This document shows positions 11,888 through 21,292 of a stretch of 64,000 nt of DNA, in pieces (the stretch's first letter is position 1; each line of letters opens with the position of its first letter). The position numbers and the translations under genes were made by a program. Under the pieces are notes generated by a model, which saw nothing but the letters and a program-made list of their open reading frames with translations, made no database searches and had not been told where the DNA came from. Source of the DNA: Trichosporon coremiiforme (taxonomy: Eukaryota; Basidiomycota; Tremellomycetes; Trichosporonales; Trichosporonaceae); assembly GCA_039545355.1 (NCBI GenBank), contig BCJJ01000026.1:496001-560000 (forward strand), written 5' to 3'.

Positions 11888-12364
11888 TTATGTGGAGAGA
11901 ACTGCGAGCGCGATGCCGAGCACGACGGCACCGAGGCCGGCTTTCCGCCTCAGCGATGATCCAGAGGTCGGCTGCGCTGTGCTGGCCGAGCTTGGTTGGG
12001 CTGTGCTGGCGGAGCTCGGCTGAGGTGTGCTGGCGGAGCTCGGCTGAGGTGTGCTGGCGGAGCTCGGCTGAGGTGTGCTGGCGGAGCTCGGCTGAGGTGT
12101 GCTGGCGGTAGAGGAGGTGTTGGTATCGGCGTCCGCGGCAGCCTGCTCCACGTGGCCGTGGGTCAACTTGAGTTTGCCGTCGTGGGGGATGATCCCGCCG
12201 CCGTGTACGGGGAGACTACCGTCACCGGTTGTGAGGCCGCTGGCACCGATGCCGTGGTCTAAGGCGGACTCCGAGGGCCAGGGGGCGGGAGCCGCCTCTG
12301 ACGGCCACCACCAAGAGCCGCCAGTCAGGCCGCCAGGGTTGAGGTCTCTGCGCACGGGCGCCAT
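11888..12364 (-). CDS. Small repeat protein with hydrophobic C-terminal tail (array member A)
   Basis: One exon, 158 residues, starting MAPVRRDLNPGGLTGGSWWW. There are no cysteines and no signal peptide. Residues about 85-135 are six copies of an 8-residue repeat (STPQPSSA or STAQPSSA), encoded by a 24-bp tandem DNA repeat. The protein ends RRKAGLGAVVLGIALAVLST, the same basic-then-hydrophobic tail as the six-cysteine genes that follow on the same strand. It is probably a diverged member or a neighbour that shares the tail. A Tc1/mariner element is inserted 17 nt before the ATG and separates the gene from its likely TATA-like CATAAAAG (14236-14243). Expression is therefore doubtful. Function unknown. 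Confidence 0.6.
   Translation of the reverse strand: MAPVRRDLNPGGLTGGSWWWPSEAAPAPWPSESALDHGIGASGLTTGDGSLPVHGGGIIPHDGKLKLTHGHVEQAAADADTNTSSTASTPQPSSASTPQPSSASTPQPSSASTPQPSSASTAQPSSASTAQPTSGSSLRRKAGLGAVVLGIALAVLST
11976..12110. repeat. 24-bp tandem repeat inside array gene A
   Basis: About five to six head-to-tail copies of a 24-bp unit (GAGCTCGGCTGAGGTGTGCT followed by GGCG). The unit length is a multiple of three and encodes the STPQPSSA peptide on the minus strand, so copy number can change without breaking the frame. Confidence 0.9.
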
Positions 12365-12381
12365 TGTGGTTGTGTAGTGTA

Positions 12382-12408
12382 AACTAGGGTCACAGGTTAA
12401 GTCGAACG
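12382..12408. repeat. Left terminal inverted repeat of the transposon
   Basis: 27 bp, a perfect inverted match to 14112-14138, immediately after a TA dinucleotide. Confidence 0.95.
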
Positions 12409-12823
12409 GATGCGCACGGTCCCGTCATCGTCAACCTCGCCGTGGCTCATGTTCTGATCCATAACTCATGCAACGGTACTCTTTATGCCTAGAAACTCCG
12501 CGTAGAGCCGAAAGGAATGCTTGGCAGCTCGGACAAATGGAGCTGCAGAGCGCACCGTGCATACTGGCCACCACACCACCACAATAAAGCTGCATGTCAC
12601 CACCCTCCTTATCGCCCTAGATCTCAGCCACCGAGGCCTGTGCTTGCCCCAAATCTTTCATGTATCAAGCTCCGAAGCTGGGCTTTTGGAAAATCCAAGA
12701 ATTGAGTCGAAACCATGCATATCGGCAGCGGAGTCCGTCCGACTGTCCATCTTTGTGGCATATAAGCCTCCTTGAGTGCCACTTCTCTTCCACAACAGCT
12801 CTACCTCATCAGAACTTGCAGCT

Positions 12824-13964
12824 ATGCCTCGCCCTTGCCTCACACCTCGCCGCCGCGCCAAGATTGCGTCCTTGGCTCGCTACCGCAGCTATTCCTCTGT
12901 CGCCTGGGAGTACAACATCGCCAAGAGCACTGTGGGTTACTGTGTGATGTTAGCTCGCCTCCAGGCTCTCATTCCACCTGCTCTGGCTGTTCTGAACCCT
13001 GTCCAGGGGATCCGCATCCCCCGCAGCCACACCAAGCTCACTCCCGACAACCTCAGAGCGATCTACGAGGTCTTTGAGGCTCAGCCCTTCGCCAGCAATC
13101 GTGAGGTGTTGGACACTCTTGCAGACAGAGACATTGTCCTCTCTCTCATGACTCTGCGCCGTGCACGTCGCCAGCTTGGTTATGGCCGCTTTGTGGCTCT
13201 TGTGCGGCCGTATCTAAGCCCCCTTCACAAGGAGAAGCGTCTCGCTTATGCTCTTGAGCAGCAGCGACTCTTCCAAGAGTGGAGGAAGGTGATCTTCTGT
13301 GACGAGGTCCCTCTCTACATTGACCAGCTCCACAGAGCATATGTGACGCGCCCCATCGGTTCTGACCGTGCCAATGAGCGGTGAGTGTCTTTCCTGACGT
13401 TCTACATGCTGTGGAAGAGTGCTGACACTCAGGTACATCCAGTACACCTTCAGATCGAGCTGTGGGTCGATTATGTGCTGGGGGGCTATCTGGTATGGCG
13501 GCAAGTCGAAGCTGGTGTGGTTTGACACCTCCCAGTCGACCTCCAAGCGCAAGGGAGTCAATGCGGCCATCTATCGCACCCAGGTGACTGAGAAGGAGTT
13601 GTTTGATTGCTGGAAGCGTGTCAAGACTCAGTGGCGTGGTTATGGCTTGCCCTGGGTTGTAGAGGACAACGCTGTCGTCCACACAGCCAAGGCCACCCGT
13701 GGCAAGGCAGAGCAACTTGGCATGCGCTTCCTGCCTCACCCTCCCTGCTCTCCTTGCCTCAACCCCATTGAGAACCTTTGGAGCAACCTCAAGCGCCGCC
13801 TGGCCCGTCTCAACCCTCGTCCCACCACCCAGGAGGGGCTATTCGCTGCCGCTACGGAGCTCTGGAACACCTATGATCAGAATGAGATCGACCGACTTAT
13901 CATGTCCATGCCTAACAGGATCAAGGACACCATCTCTGCTAATGGAGGACACATTAAGTATTGA
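12824..13964 (+). CDS. Tc1/mariner transposase (DD34E)
   Basis: Two exons (12824-13380, 13433-13964) join in phase to 362 residues with no stop codon. The N-terminal part is a helix-turn-helix DNA-binding region (LTPRRRAKIASLARYRSYSS). The catalytic triad is visible: Asp in VIFCDEVPLY, Asp in WVVEDNAVVH, and Glu in CLNPIENLWSNLKRR. There are 34 residues between the second Asp and the Glu, hence DD34E. The start at 12824 (MPRPCLTPRRR) is the first ATG downstream of a TATA-like GCATATAAGC near 12762. It would cut and paste the element at TA sites. The frame is intact, so the copy may be active. Confidence 0.93.
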
Positions 13965-14111
13965 TCCCAGGTGCACCATGCTTCGTATATAGGTTACCAA
14001 GACTCCCATGCACGTGGAACAACTGTTTATAGAGCAAGAAACATGCATATGCATGAGTTATTCGTGGTTGCAGCGAGGTCGACAGTTCACGGCCTCGTTT
14101 GTGGCACCACT

Positions 14112-14138
14112 CGTTCGACTTAACCTGTGACCCTAGTT
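14112..14138. repeat. Right terminal inverted repeat of the transposon
   Basis: 27 bp, reverse complement of 12382-12408, followed by the TA duplication at 14139-14140. Confidence 0.95.
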
Positions 14139-14140
14139 TA

Positions 14141-15175
14141 AGAGGTGTGTGGATTACAGTGAGCCAGAGGCAGTTGAGTGAAGTGGTGAAGCTGAGTAGA
14201 GCTGGTGGTGTCTGAGAAGTCGGTCGTTGCGTCTTCTTTTATGTTGTAGCGCCCTGTCTCCTTGATCCGCGCTGCCGTGGCAAGCCGCCGCCCGCTCCTT
14301 CGGCTATGAACAGTCCATGCACCCTGTGACGAGCTCGGCGCCGTCATTTGCTCGTTACCGTCGGCTGGAGCGGTACTTGCAAGGAATATCCTGCAATCTA
14401 ACAGCGCTCTAGCGTTTCTGCCGGCGCATGTTTGATCCATTCCGCCCGCAACGACGGCGGACGGAAGTAGGAGGCTGTTAGACTCTGAAACTGGATGTAG
14501 TGGAGATTGCGATAAGGGCGGTGAATTCTGGCTGACGATACGGATGTTCTGTCGGAAACAGCCTGGAAGTACTCGTAAACCACGTGCCATTGCCGTACTT
14601 CTGATGGAGAACACGTACCGAAGACGGGAAGACGCCGCACCAACAGTCACCCCAAGCGCACGTTCTGACCCCAGAATTCGCCGCATTAAGGGTGCTCAGC
14701 TGTATCCAGGTTGGGGCTGACCTCAGCCCAGTGCAATATGGGACGTCACCTGCCACTACCTTCATGCTCGGCCCTGAGATTCGATCACGTTGGTTACAAG
14801 TCCGCCGGTACATCCTTCGCCTAACAGGATGTAGCAGGAGATTCTGAGCGAGGTGTGAGCCGTAGAAGCATGACGCGACGCGCCGCGGATGGCGTACCGC
14901 GGGCAAGGTGTCTACGGAAATGCGGACAACGGCCGTAACTCACGCCTGACCTCGACGGAGAGCAGATGACCTCCCACAGCCATCCACTCCTGTGACGGAG
15001 CCTGCCGTACACCCTGCCTTGGTGCAAGTACATCCGAGCGCCGAGCCGATTCCAAGTCAAAGTGACGCAGCTCAGTAGAACACACGGGACTTCGCATTAA
15101 CTTGCTGTATTGACACTACAAACCACCTCTTTATTACAACGGCGATAACTGGGCAATAGACACAGGCATGAAGCT
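14141..15175. other. Displaced promoter of gene A plus intergenic DNA
   Basis: Reading on the minus strand, a TATA-like CATAAAAG at 14236-14243 lies about 110 bp from gene A's ATG once the transposon is subtracted. It probably was that gene's promoter. The rest shows only short overlapping ORFs with no family resemblance. Confidence 0.5.
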
Positions 15176-15862
15176 TTAGCTGAGAAGCGCCGACAGAGCG
15201 ACACCAAGTACGAGTGCGGCGGCGCTGGCGCGCTTCTTCGTGCCACTCGAAGGCGGCGGGGAGGCGGAGGGGCTCGCCGACGCACCAGACGTCGCACCGC
15301 CTCCGGTACCCGATCCTGCGCCGGTGCCTCCAGTGTGCGTGGGCGAAACGGAGCCTGTGCCCATGCCGCTGGTAGTGCCGCTGGTAGGGCTGACGTTACC
15401 GCCAGACTGAGTTCCGGCGCTGGGCGAAGCGACTTCACTGGTCGTCTGTGTGCCAGACGTGGCTGCCGACTCCGAGCCGGACACGGAGGTGGCAGAAGTC
15501 TCGGCGGAACCAGACTCGGTGCCCGAGGGCGAAGCGGTGCCGGAGGGAGATACTGCGCCGGTCTCGCTGCCGGAGACCGACTCCGTCGGCGACGCGGCAC
15601 CGGTGTCGGTGCCAGTTCCGGTGGCCTCGGCAGAGGTGGTGTCGGTACCCGTAGCCTCCCCGGAGGGGGCCGATGTGCCCGTGCCGGCGTCGGTTGTCTC
15701 CTGGCGCTTGACGAACACGGCGTCACAGGTGCTGTCACCTGCACAGGCTTCGAAAGCCCACGCGGCGTTCACGGCGCACGAGGAGCCGAAGAGCGTGCCG
15801 CCTGCCACAACACAGCAGGCAGCGAGGAGCGAGGGGTCGCTTGCAGTGCACGAAATGGACAT
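15176..15862 (-). CDS. Six-cysteine leaderless tailed protein (array member B)
   Basis: One exon, 228 residues, starting MSISCTASDPSLLAACC. The N-terminal domain has six cysteines in the array pattern C-x10-CC-x11-C-x10-C-x5-C and ends CDAVFVKRQ, a dibasic site. About 140 residues rich in Ser, Thr, Gly, Glu and Ala follow, then the basic KKRAS and a hydrophobic end (AAALVLGVALSALLS). No signal peptide is visible. The start is favoured over an in-frame ATG 26 codons upstream because a TATA-like GATATAA sits at about 15929-15935, close to that upstream ATG. MSISC also aligns with its paralogues. Function unknown; possibly a cell-surface or tail-anchored protein. Confidence 0.7.
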   Translation of the reverse strand: MSISCTASDPSLLAACCVVAGGTLFGSSCAVNAAWAFEACAGDSTCDAVFVKRQETTDAGTGTSAPSGEATGTDTTSAEATGTGTDTGAASPTESVSGSETGAVSPSGTASPSGTESGSAETSATSVSGSESAATSGTQTTSEVASPSAGTQSGGNVSPTSGTTSGMGTGSVSPTHTGGTGAGSGTGGGATSGASASPSASPPPSSGTKKRASAAALVLGVALSALLS

Positions 15863-16433
15863 GGAGTTCAGGTTCAGAGGTCGGGAAGGGGGGGGAGGTT
15901 GCACGTTTCGCTGGGCAACATTGGCCGTTATATCATGCAAACAAACGTCAAAGTTCTCACGCCTTCCGCAGTCTCCCTGGTATGCTCATTGTTTCTGTTG
16001 TCTTGGGAGCAACCGTGCTTCTGTTGGGTGTGATATCAGCATGCACAGCGCGCGATGTCACTTGTCTTGCGCTGAGAAGCTTGGTATACCTCGTCCAGGA
16101 ACCCGATCACGAGCCGCAGATCGATTCCGGCACTCGACCCCAGAGCTTCTCTCACCGGTTCAAAACAATCAATACTCGGCTTCAGTTGCGCAGTCGCTCT
16201 CGCCATGCAGAGCTGTCTTGCTCTCTTCAGCCTCCTCGTCATCATCCCCAAACGACGTAGTTCGGGCTTTTTCACTTGACCCTATGCATACGCAATTCCG
16301 AAAAGACACTTCATCCTCGCTATCTCTGATCGTCATAACCGTTGACTGACATTACGGGGTTTGATTGACTTACGGGGGTGGTGTGGTGTCGACGCCGATT
16401 CTGCGCTCCTGATCTGGTGGGAGACTGCGAGTA
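15863..16433. other. Intergenic between array members B and C
   Basis: 571 bp. It holds the TATA-like element of member B near 15930. Otherwise only short ORFs without resemblance were seen. Confidence 0.4.
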
Positions 16434-16969
16434 TCAACACGTGAGCGTGGCAACAGCAGCGGAGATTGCGAGAAGGATGCCGACGTTCATGCTTGCCGTC
16501 TTGCCTGCCTCACTCTTGTTCTTGTCGCTCGCGGAGGGTTTGGTAAACCCAGGAGCGGAGTGCGACTCGGAGGCTTGAGGCTTGGCCTGGATTGCCGGAG
16601 TGGAAGCCACGTTGCCTACGGAGCCGCCGCCCATCGGCTCGTTCGACGTTACGTGGCCAGCAGTGCCGGATGCCGAAGCAGAGACCGCAGAGGAAGCTGA
16701 TAACCCATCAGCAACGTGACACCGAAAAAGGGACCTACCGTGGTTGAATTTGCCTGGCGCTTGCGCTTCTAGGGCTAGCAGGCATCCCGACAAACCTGGT
16801 AGCCCTCCATCGCTCCAGGAGGCGCACTGTCCCAGCCACAGGTGATGTTGTTGTCTTGGTCGTTGTACTTGCCGCTGTACTGGTGGCAGCAGTCCTTCAC
16901 GCATACAGAGACATCCGAGCGCTACCTGTCGCGAATCGAGAGATCGCGGACAGAGAGGATTTGGGTCAT
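16434..16969 (-). pseudogene. Six-cysteine array member C, broken by three in-frame TAG codons
   Basis: Read from the ATG at 16969 (MTQILSVRDLSIRDR), one frame contains VCVKDCCHQYSGKYN, an Asn-rich loop, ITCGWDSAPP and YQVCRDAC, i.e. C-x3-CC-x14-C-x14-C-x3-C. This is close to neighbour D. The frame is interrupted by a TAG after residue 15 and by two more just after the last Cys (TGC TAG CCC TAG AAG). Each could arise from CAG by one C-to-T change. After an intron-like stretch the downstream frame gives a Ser/Ala/Gly-rich segment and the tail TASMNVGILLAISAAVATLT plus Cys, but the best donor (GTAGGT) does not join it in phase. A TATA-like box lies upstream near 17033. Sequencing error or recoding is possible but less likely. 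Confidence 0.6.
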
Positions 16970-17440
16970 TGTGATTGAGGTAAACAGCAGGTGAGGGGAG
17001 TGGCGTTGGGGAAGAGACGGCGCGTCGCCTTATATTCTTGCAGTCGTGTCTTCCAGCTACACCGACTGGGCTTCGCCAGCACTCTGGTCGATGCACTAGA
17101 GCGGCGGGCCGGCAGCGAAGAGCACCGTCGGAGCGGTGTTGCTCAAGGGCCCGTAATTAGCGCGCTTTCAGCAAGCACATAAGGTGAGTCGGATTCCCTC
17201 ATTCGCCGGCCGTGCTTCACCATGTCCGAGACGTCCTGCACCTTCCCTGGTGCAATCTAGACGCGTCACTTTGGCAGCTGCGGTCTTCAGTTCGATCGCC
17301 GCGGACATCGGTGCGGGACACTACCCACACGATGTGTGTCAGCGCAACACCTTATTCACACCTGAAAGCCGGCGGTGCTCCATCATAGGGTTCATGTCTA
17401 CTTCCCACTATTCATACCATCACACATTACGTACTGGCGC
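16970..17440. other. Intergenic between array members C and D
   Basis: 471 bp. A TATATTC element near 17031-17037 (minus-strand GAATATAAG) is the likely TATA box of member C. No ORF with support. Confidence 0.4.
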
Positions 17441-18146
17441 TCATGCCGCAAGTGCAGCGACCGCAGCAGCACACACGAGAGCAACACTGACGCCCTTGGC
17501 TGAACAGGGTGCGGCACTCTTCTTCTTTCCACTGTCCGAAGGCTTCGCGGAGGCAGAAGCGGATTGTTCAGCTGGTGCGCTGGACCCGGCAGGAGCACCG
17601 GCCGCACCACCCGTGGCAGCCTCCGAGGTCGCGGCGGCCGATCCAGTAGGCTCGGCGGACCCAGCAGTCGAAGAGGCAGCAACAGGAGCGCCCGAGTTGC
17701 TGATGGCGTGGCTTGAGTGCGACCCGGAGTGGGTGTGCGAACTGTGCGGCGTGTGGCTCTTTGAGCCGTGGTGGCTAACGGCGGAGGACGCGGCACCCGA
17801 GCTGGCAGTGTTCGATTCCTGAGAAGCCGACACGGAGTCGGTCACAGACGCCGCGACAGACGGTGCGGCCGATGCTTGGTTATTAGCCACAGGAAAGGAA
17901 AGTAGACCTACCGGCGTCGGTGGCCTGACGGGCATCCAGGCGCTTCTTGCCCGACGAGTCCTGGCAAGCCTTAGAGCAGGTCTTCATGGCTGCCTCGGCC
18001 GCCGAACCCGCGACGACATGGCAACCCTGAGGGGTCCGCTCGATGGTACCGGGAATACTGTTGCAGCACCGGACAATGCAGGCTCTCAGTTCGGTGTTTC
18101 CTCCCATGGCTTGGCTGTTTGTAGTGGTAGTATGTGGGGTGGTCAT
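17441..18146 (-). CDS. Six-cysteine leaderless tailed protein (array member D)
   Basis: Two exons (18146-17912, 17874-17441) join in phase to 222 residues. It begins MTTPHTTTTNSQAMGGNTEL. The Cys domain is RACIVRCCNSIPG, QGCHVVAGS and MKTCSKACQ, i.e. C-x3-CC-x13-C-x14-C-x3-C. This spacing is shared with pseudogene C but differs from members B and E-I. A basic GKKRLDARQ follows. Exon 2 is Ser/Ala/His-rich (HHGSKSHTPHSSHTHSGSHS) and ends GVSVALVCAAAVAALAA, a hydrophobic tail after KKKSA. No signal peptide; a TATA-like GATAAAG lies about 30 bp upstream of the ATG. Function unknown. Confidence 0.7.
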
Positions 18147-19050
18147 TGAGGTGGGAGGGACCGAGAGTTCCTCTCTTTATCTATCTGCAGTCTCAACTGC
18201 GCCTTCATCGACCACGCTTGTTGACGCGTGAAGTTCAAGACGATGTTCACAGGACAGCGCGAAGGTGCGTTGCGGGCTGCCATCGCTGTTTCGAGTCTCG
18301 TTTGAAGCTAAACTCGGGCCGGATGTGCTGTGCAGTCGCCCAGAATAAACACCTCGTTAGCGTGCACAGGCTCTTCCGGCTGCGCAGTGGGCCGAGACCA
18401 CTCTCGGTCAGCCGCCCGAGATCCGTTGCCGACAAACGTGCAACATGCTCACAGTTTACAGATCTCAGGTGCATGGATAGTGAAAGAGTATTTATGCATA
18501 GCCTTGAAGCCACAGAATTGACATCTCTGCCGATGTAGATGGCTAACCTCGTTCCATGTGATATCGTGCCTTGACCGGACAGAGCAGCAGCGTCACACTC
18601 TGACCTGCATCTTCCGGGGCGAACGGCCGCTGCTGAGCAGCAGGATCCACGCGACGGGATGGTGCGTCCCGCGATCACTCGACCGTGAATCAGCTGAATG
18701 CCTCAGAGCCATACAGCTCTCACATCGAGGCTCAGGAGCAACTGGCAGTCGTCGTTACAGATGTGGTAGCATCGTTTTCTCCGACCTCATGGATAAGAGG
18801 CAGCGGCACTACAATGGCTGCACGTAAAGCTCACAAAACAACCGAAAGTTCCCTTTGGGTGGATGGGCCACCCTCCTCCTCCAGACTGTGCAATGAGATG
18901 ATCAAAATGATCCGTCGATGAAGACATCAAAGTCGGATGGTGAAACTGAAAGGAACTCCCCGTGATCGTGACAAAGCTCACACAGTACGAAGCTACACAA
19001 GAAACTGCATTTTTCACTGAATCATCTACTTGCTACAACGAGCATCGCGT
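18147..19050. other. Intergenic between array members D and E
   Basis: 904 bp with the promoter of member D at its left edge. Only short, unconvincing ORFs on either strand. Confidence 0.4.
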
Positions 19051-19568
19051 TTAGGCAACAATGGCAGCGGCCGCAATGGCGAGGACAAGAGTGGCAGCGA
19101 CAGAGGGAGCGGTGCGCTCGCCAGCAGACTTCTTCTTCTTGGCGGCAGCCGACGACTTGGCGCTGGCAGAGGCAGAGTGAGAGCCCGAGGCGGCGTGAGA
19201 AGCAGAGCCGCCGATAGCCTTGGTGGCGGACGCGGCGTGCGAGGCAGCGTTCGAAGCCTCCGACTTGACAGCCGAGTTGGCCGTGGCACCAGACTTGACC
19301 GCAGAGGCACCGGCAGCAATAACAGAGGTGGCCGAGGCGACAGCTGAGATTAGCGGCAATACACCTGTTGACGAGAAACGGTCGACTCACCCTGGCGCTT
19401 CTCGACGGTGACGCTGCACTTGGAGTCGACACCGGCGCACGAGATGAATTCCTCGTGGAGGTCGGTGCCGCAGAAGGAGGCACCGTTAGAGTCGGTGAAG
19501 GTGTCACCGAGGCGGTCGCAGCAAGCGACCAGAACGGCGAGGTCGACGTGAGAGCAGGCGAAAGACAT
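19051..19568 (-). CDS. Six-cysteine leaderless tailed protein (array member E)
   Basis: Two exons (19568-19391, 19343-19051) join in phase to 156 residues. The start MSFACSHVDLAVLVACC leads straight into the domain, C-x10-CC-x15-C-x10-C-x6-C. It ends SKCSVTVEKRQ, with the intron right after this dibasic site. Exon 2 is Ala/Ser/His-rich, then AAAKKKKSAGERTAP and the hydrophobic VAATLVLAIAAAAIVA. A clear TATA box (minus-strand TGTATAAAG, plus about 19624-19632) lies about 60 bp from the ATG with no earlier ATG between. This is the strongest case in the array that the protein truly lacks an N-terminal signal peptide. Function unknown. Confidence 0.75.
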
Positions 19569-21292
19569 TTTGATCGTGTTTTCTAACAGAGGTGGGAAAT
19601 GGGCGGAGCAACGTTGTGAGGGGGCTTTATACAGTACGCTTCCTACAGAGATCTGCAAGACAGCTCAAAGGCCACATGCACTGACTTTAGCTCACATCTG
19701 GTGAACGGCTGACCGAGGGCGGAACTCTAGTCCTCGACCTGTTCAACCCATGGTACGAGCTTGAATACGAGACCAACATTGAGCACGAGGTGCGTTGGTG
19801 CGTATCGAGTGCTGCGCAAAGCTCTATTTTGGAGCACGGCTCAGCCAACTCGGCACCTGGGCACGCACTGCTGTACGGTGGCTTTGAAGTGTTCAAGCAT
19901 TGAGCCCGTGTGGGCACTGGTGCGCCGTCGCATCCGAGACGGCCGGCTGGCGGCTCGGAAGCGCGAAACACAGAGAAACGCGCCAAAATGGCCATTTTGT
20001 GCATTTTGTCCTTTTCTGCCACTCAGCGCATACCTTGCCGTTTCTGTCGCCCCTAGCCGTGAGTCTGCCGGACAGTCCTCGAATTCACCTCGCGACGCGC
20101 CAGCCAGTTCCTCCCAACCCCTGGGCCCCGCGGAGCCGCTCTGAGCCGTACGAGCCGTAGCTTGGCCGCACAGCTTGGCCCTGGTTATTCTGGGACATTG
20201 CCAGTGTGCGCGGGCACCAACGGCAGGCACTCCTTGACCAACTACGTATTCATCATAGCCCAAAAATAACCAGGCTTGCATTCCATTTTAGACCAAAACG
20301 CCGGGAATCCAACTGTCAGCCGTTTCGGTCAACGATCCGCTACGATCCGCTCGGTCGTCGGACCGAAGCGTCAAATGGCACATGCAGCCTCGCAACGCAC
20401 ATGAGAGCAAGGAGATTGCGGCATGAGATTGGGCGCCGATCGGGGCGAGCAGTAAAGGAGCCAGAATGCGCAGCAGCATCGCCCCCTGCTTGTCGGCTGG
20501 TGCGGATGCCCACCGGGGGCTGCGAGGGGAAATGGGGACGCTACGGTTGTACTGCCGATCGCAGGACTATGGTGCCGTCCAGTCCCGGTCGCGACCTGCT
20601 TCCCAGCTAGGCCACGGAGAGCAGCTTATCACGTAGTAACTGCGGTCGTGATTTCTTCTAAGGTCGTTCGTCATTCGTCGACATATTCTCGCGTCTCGCA
20701 GCATGCCCCGTTGGGCTCAACACTGCATATCTGCATGGGACACGGGGCACCAAGCTAAACATGGAAACTGCGGAACAGCGTCCTCCCGCATACTCGAGAG
20801 TAAGGGCGATGCGGGCGGAACCTGCGCCGACCTGGATGAATGTCTGAAGCAGCTAGCGCTTCGCCAGTGTCAAGACCCAAAAATAGCCTGCCGGAAGCCA
20901 TTTCGAGCCTCTTCGGTTCCCCACAGTGCACTGCCCTCAACTCCCGCAGCCCGTCGTGCGGGATCAACGTCTGCTGGAAGTCACATGCTCTGTCTTGTGC
21001 ATGCGAGTATGGCGGACTTGGACAACGTATGCATTCGCTTGGAACTAGACACGCCGTGCCCGCCGATGGTTCGGCTGCCACGGCGATTACAATTAGAGTT
21101 TGGAACCAATCATTCCCAGTATGTGACAGCACAAAGTCACGATCTCGGATCGACTACGCCGTTCTGGCATCGCCTCCTCTCCAACCTTGACTTCGACTCC
21201 ACATTTCCCGAGCAATCCACTGAAACGACAAAAACTAACGCCACGAACGTGGAAGCTCACGTGGTACTCTCACGCAGTGTTTCGGAAGTCTG
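19569..21292. other. Long intergenic stretch in the array
   Basis: 1.7 kb. It contains the TATA box of member E near 19628 and a 16-bp perfect palindrome at 19984-19999. Several ORFs occur, including a long plus-strand one from 20703, but the latter's 3' half is antisense to member F and nothing in it is recognisable. Confidence 0.4.
19984..19999. repeat. 16-bp perfect palindrome
   Basis: CAAAATGGCCATTTTG is its own reverse complement and lies in otherwise empty intergenic DNA. It could be a dimeric protein-binding site; no known factor is assigned. Confidence 0.5.

Larger units (their letters stand above)
12382..14138 (+). mobile_element. Tc1/mariner DNA transposon, complete
   Basis: The element is 1,757 bp. 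Its ends are perfect 27-bp inverted repeats: left 12382-12408 starting AACTAGGGTCACAGGTTAAG, right 14112-14138 as the reverse complement. It is flanked by TA on both sides (12380-12381 and 14139-14140), the target duplication typical of Tc1/mariner. It encodes one intact transposase. Identical ends and an unbroken gene point to a recent insertion. It lies in the 5' leader of the minus-strand gene at 11888-12364. Confidence 0.95.

Noticed and set aside
14138..15097. Further transposon genes or a second element
   Set aside because: The inverted repeats and TA duplications delimit the element at 14138; nothing beyond resembles transposon proteins.
15335..16349. Overlapping plus-strand frames
   Set aside because: Shadow frames of the Ser/Thr-rich array gene B.
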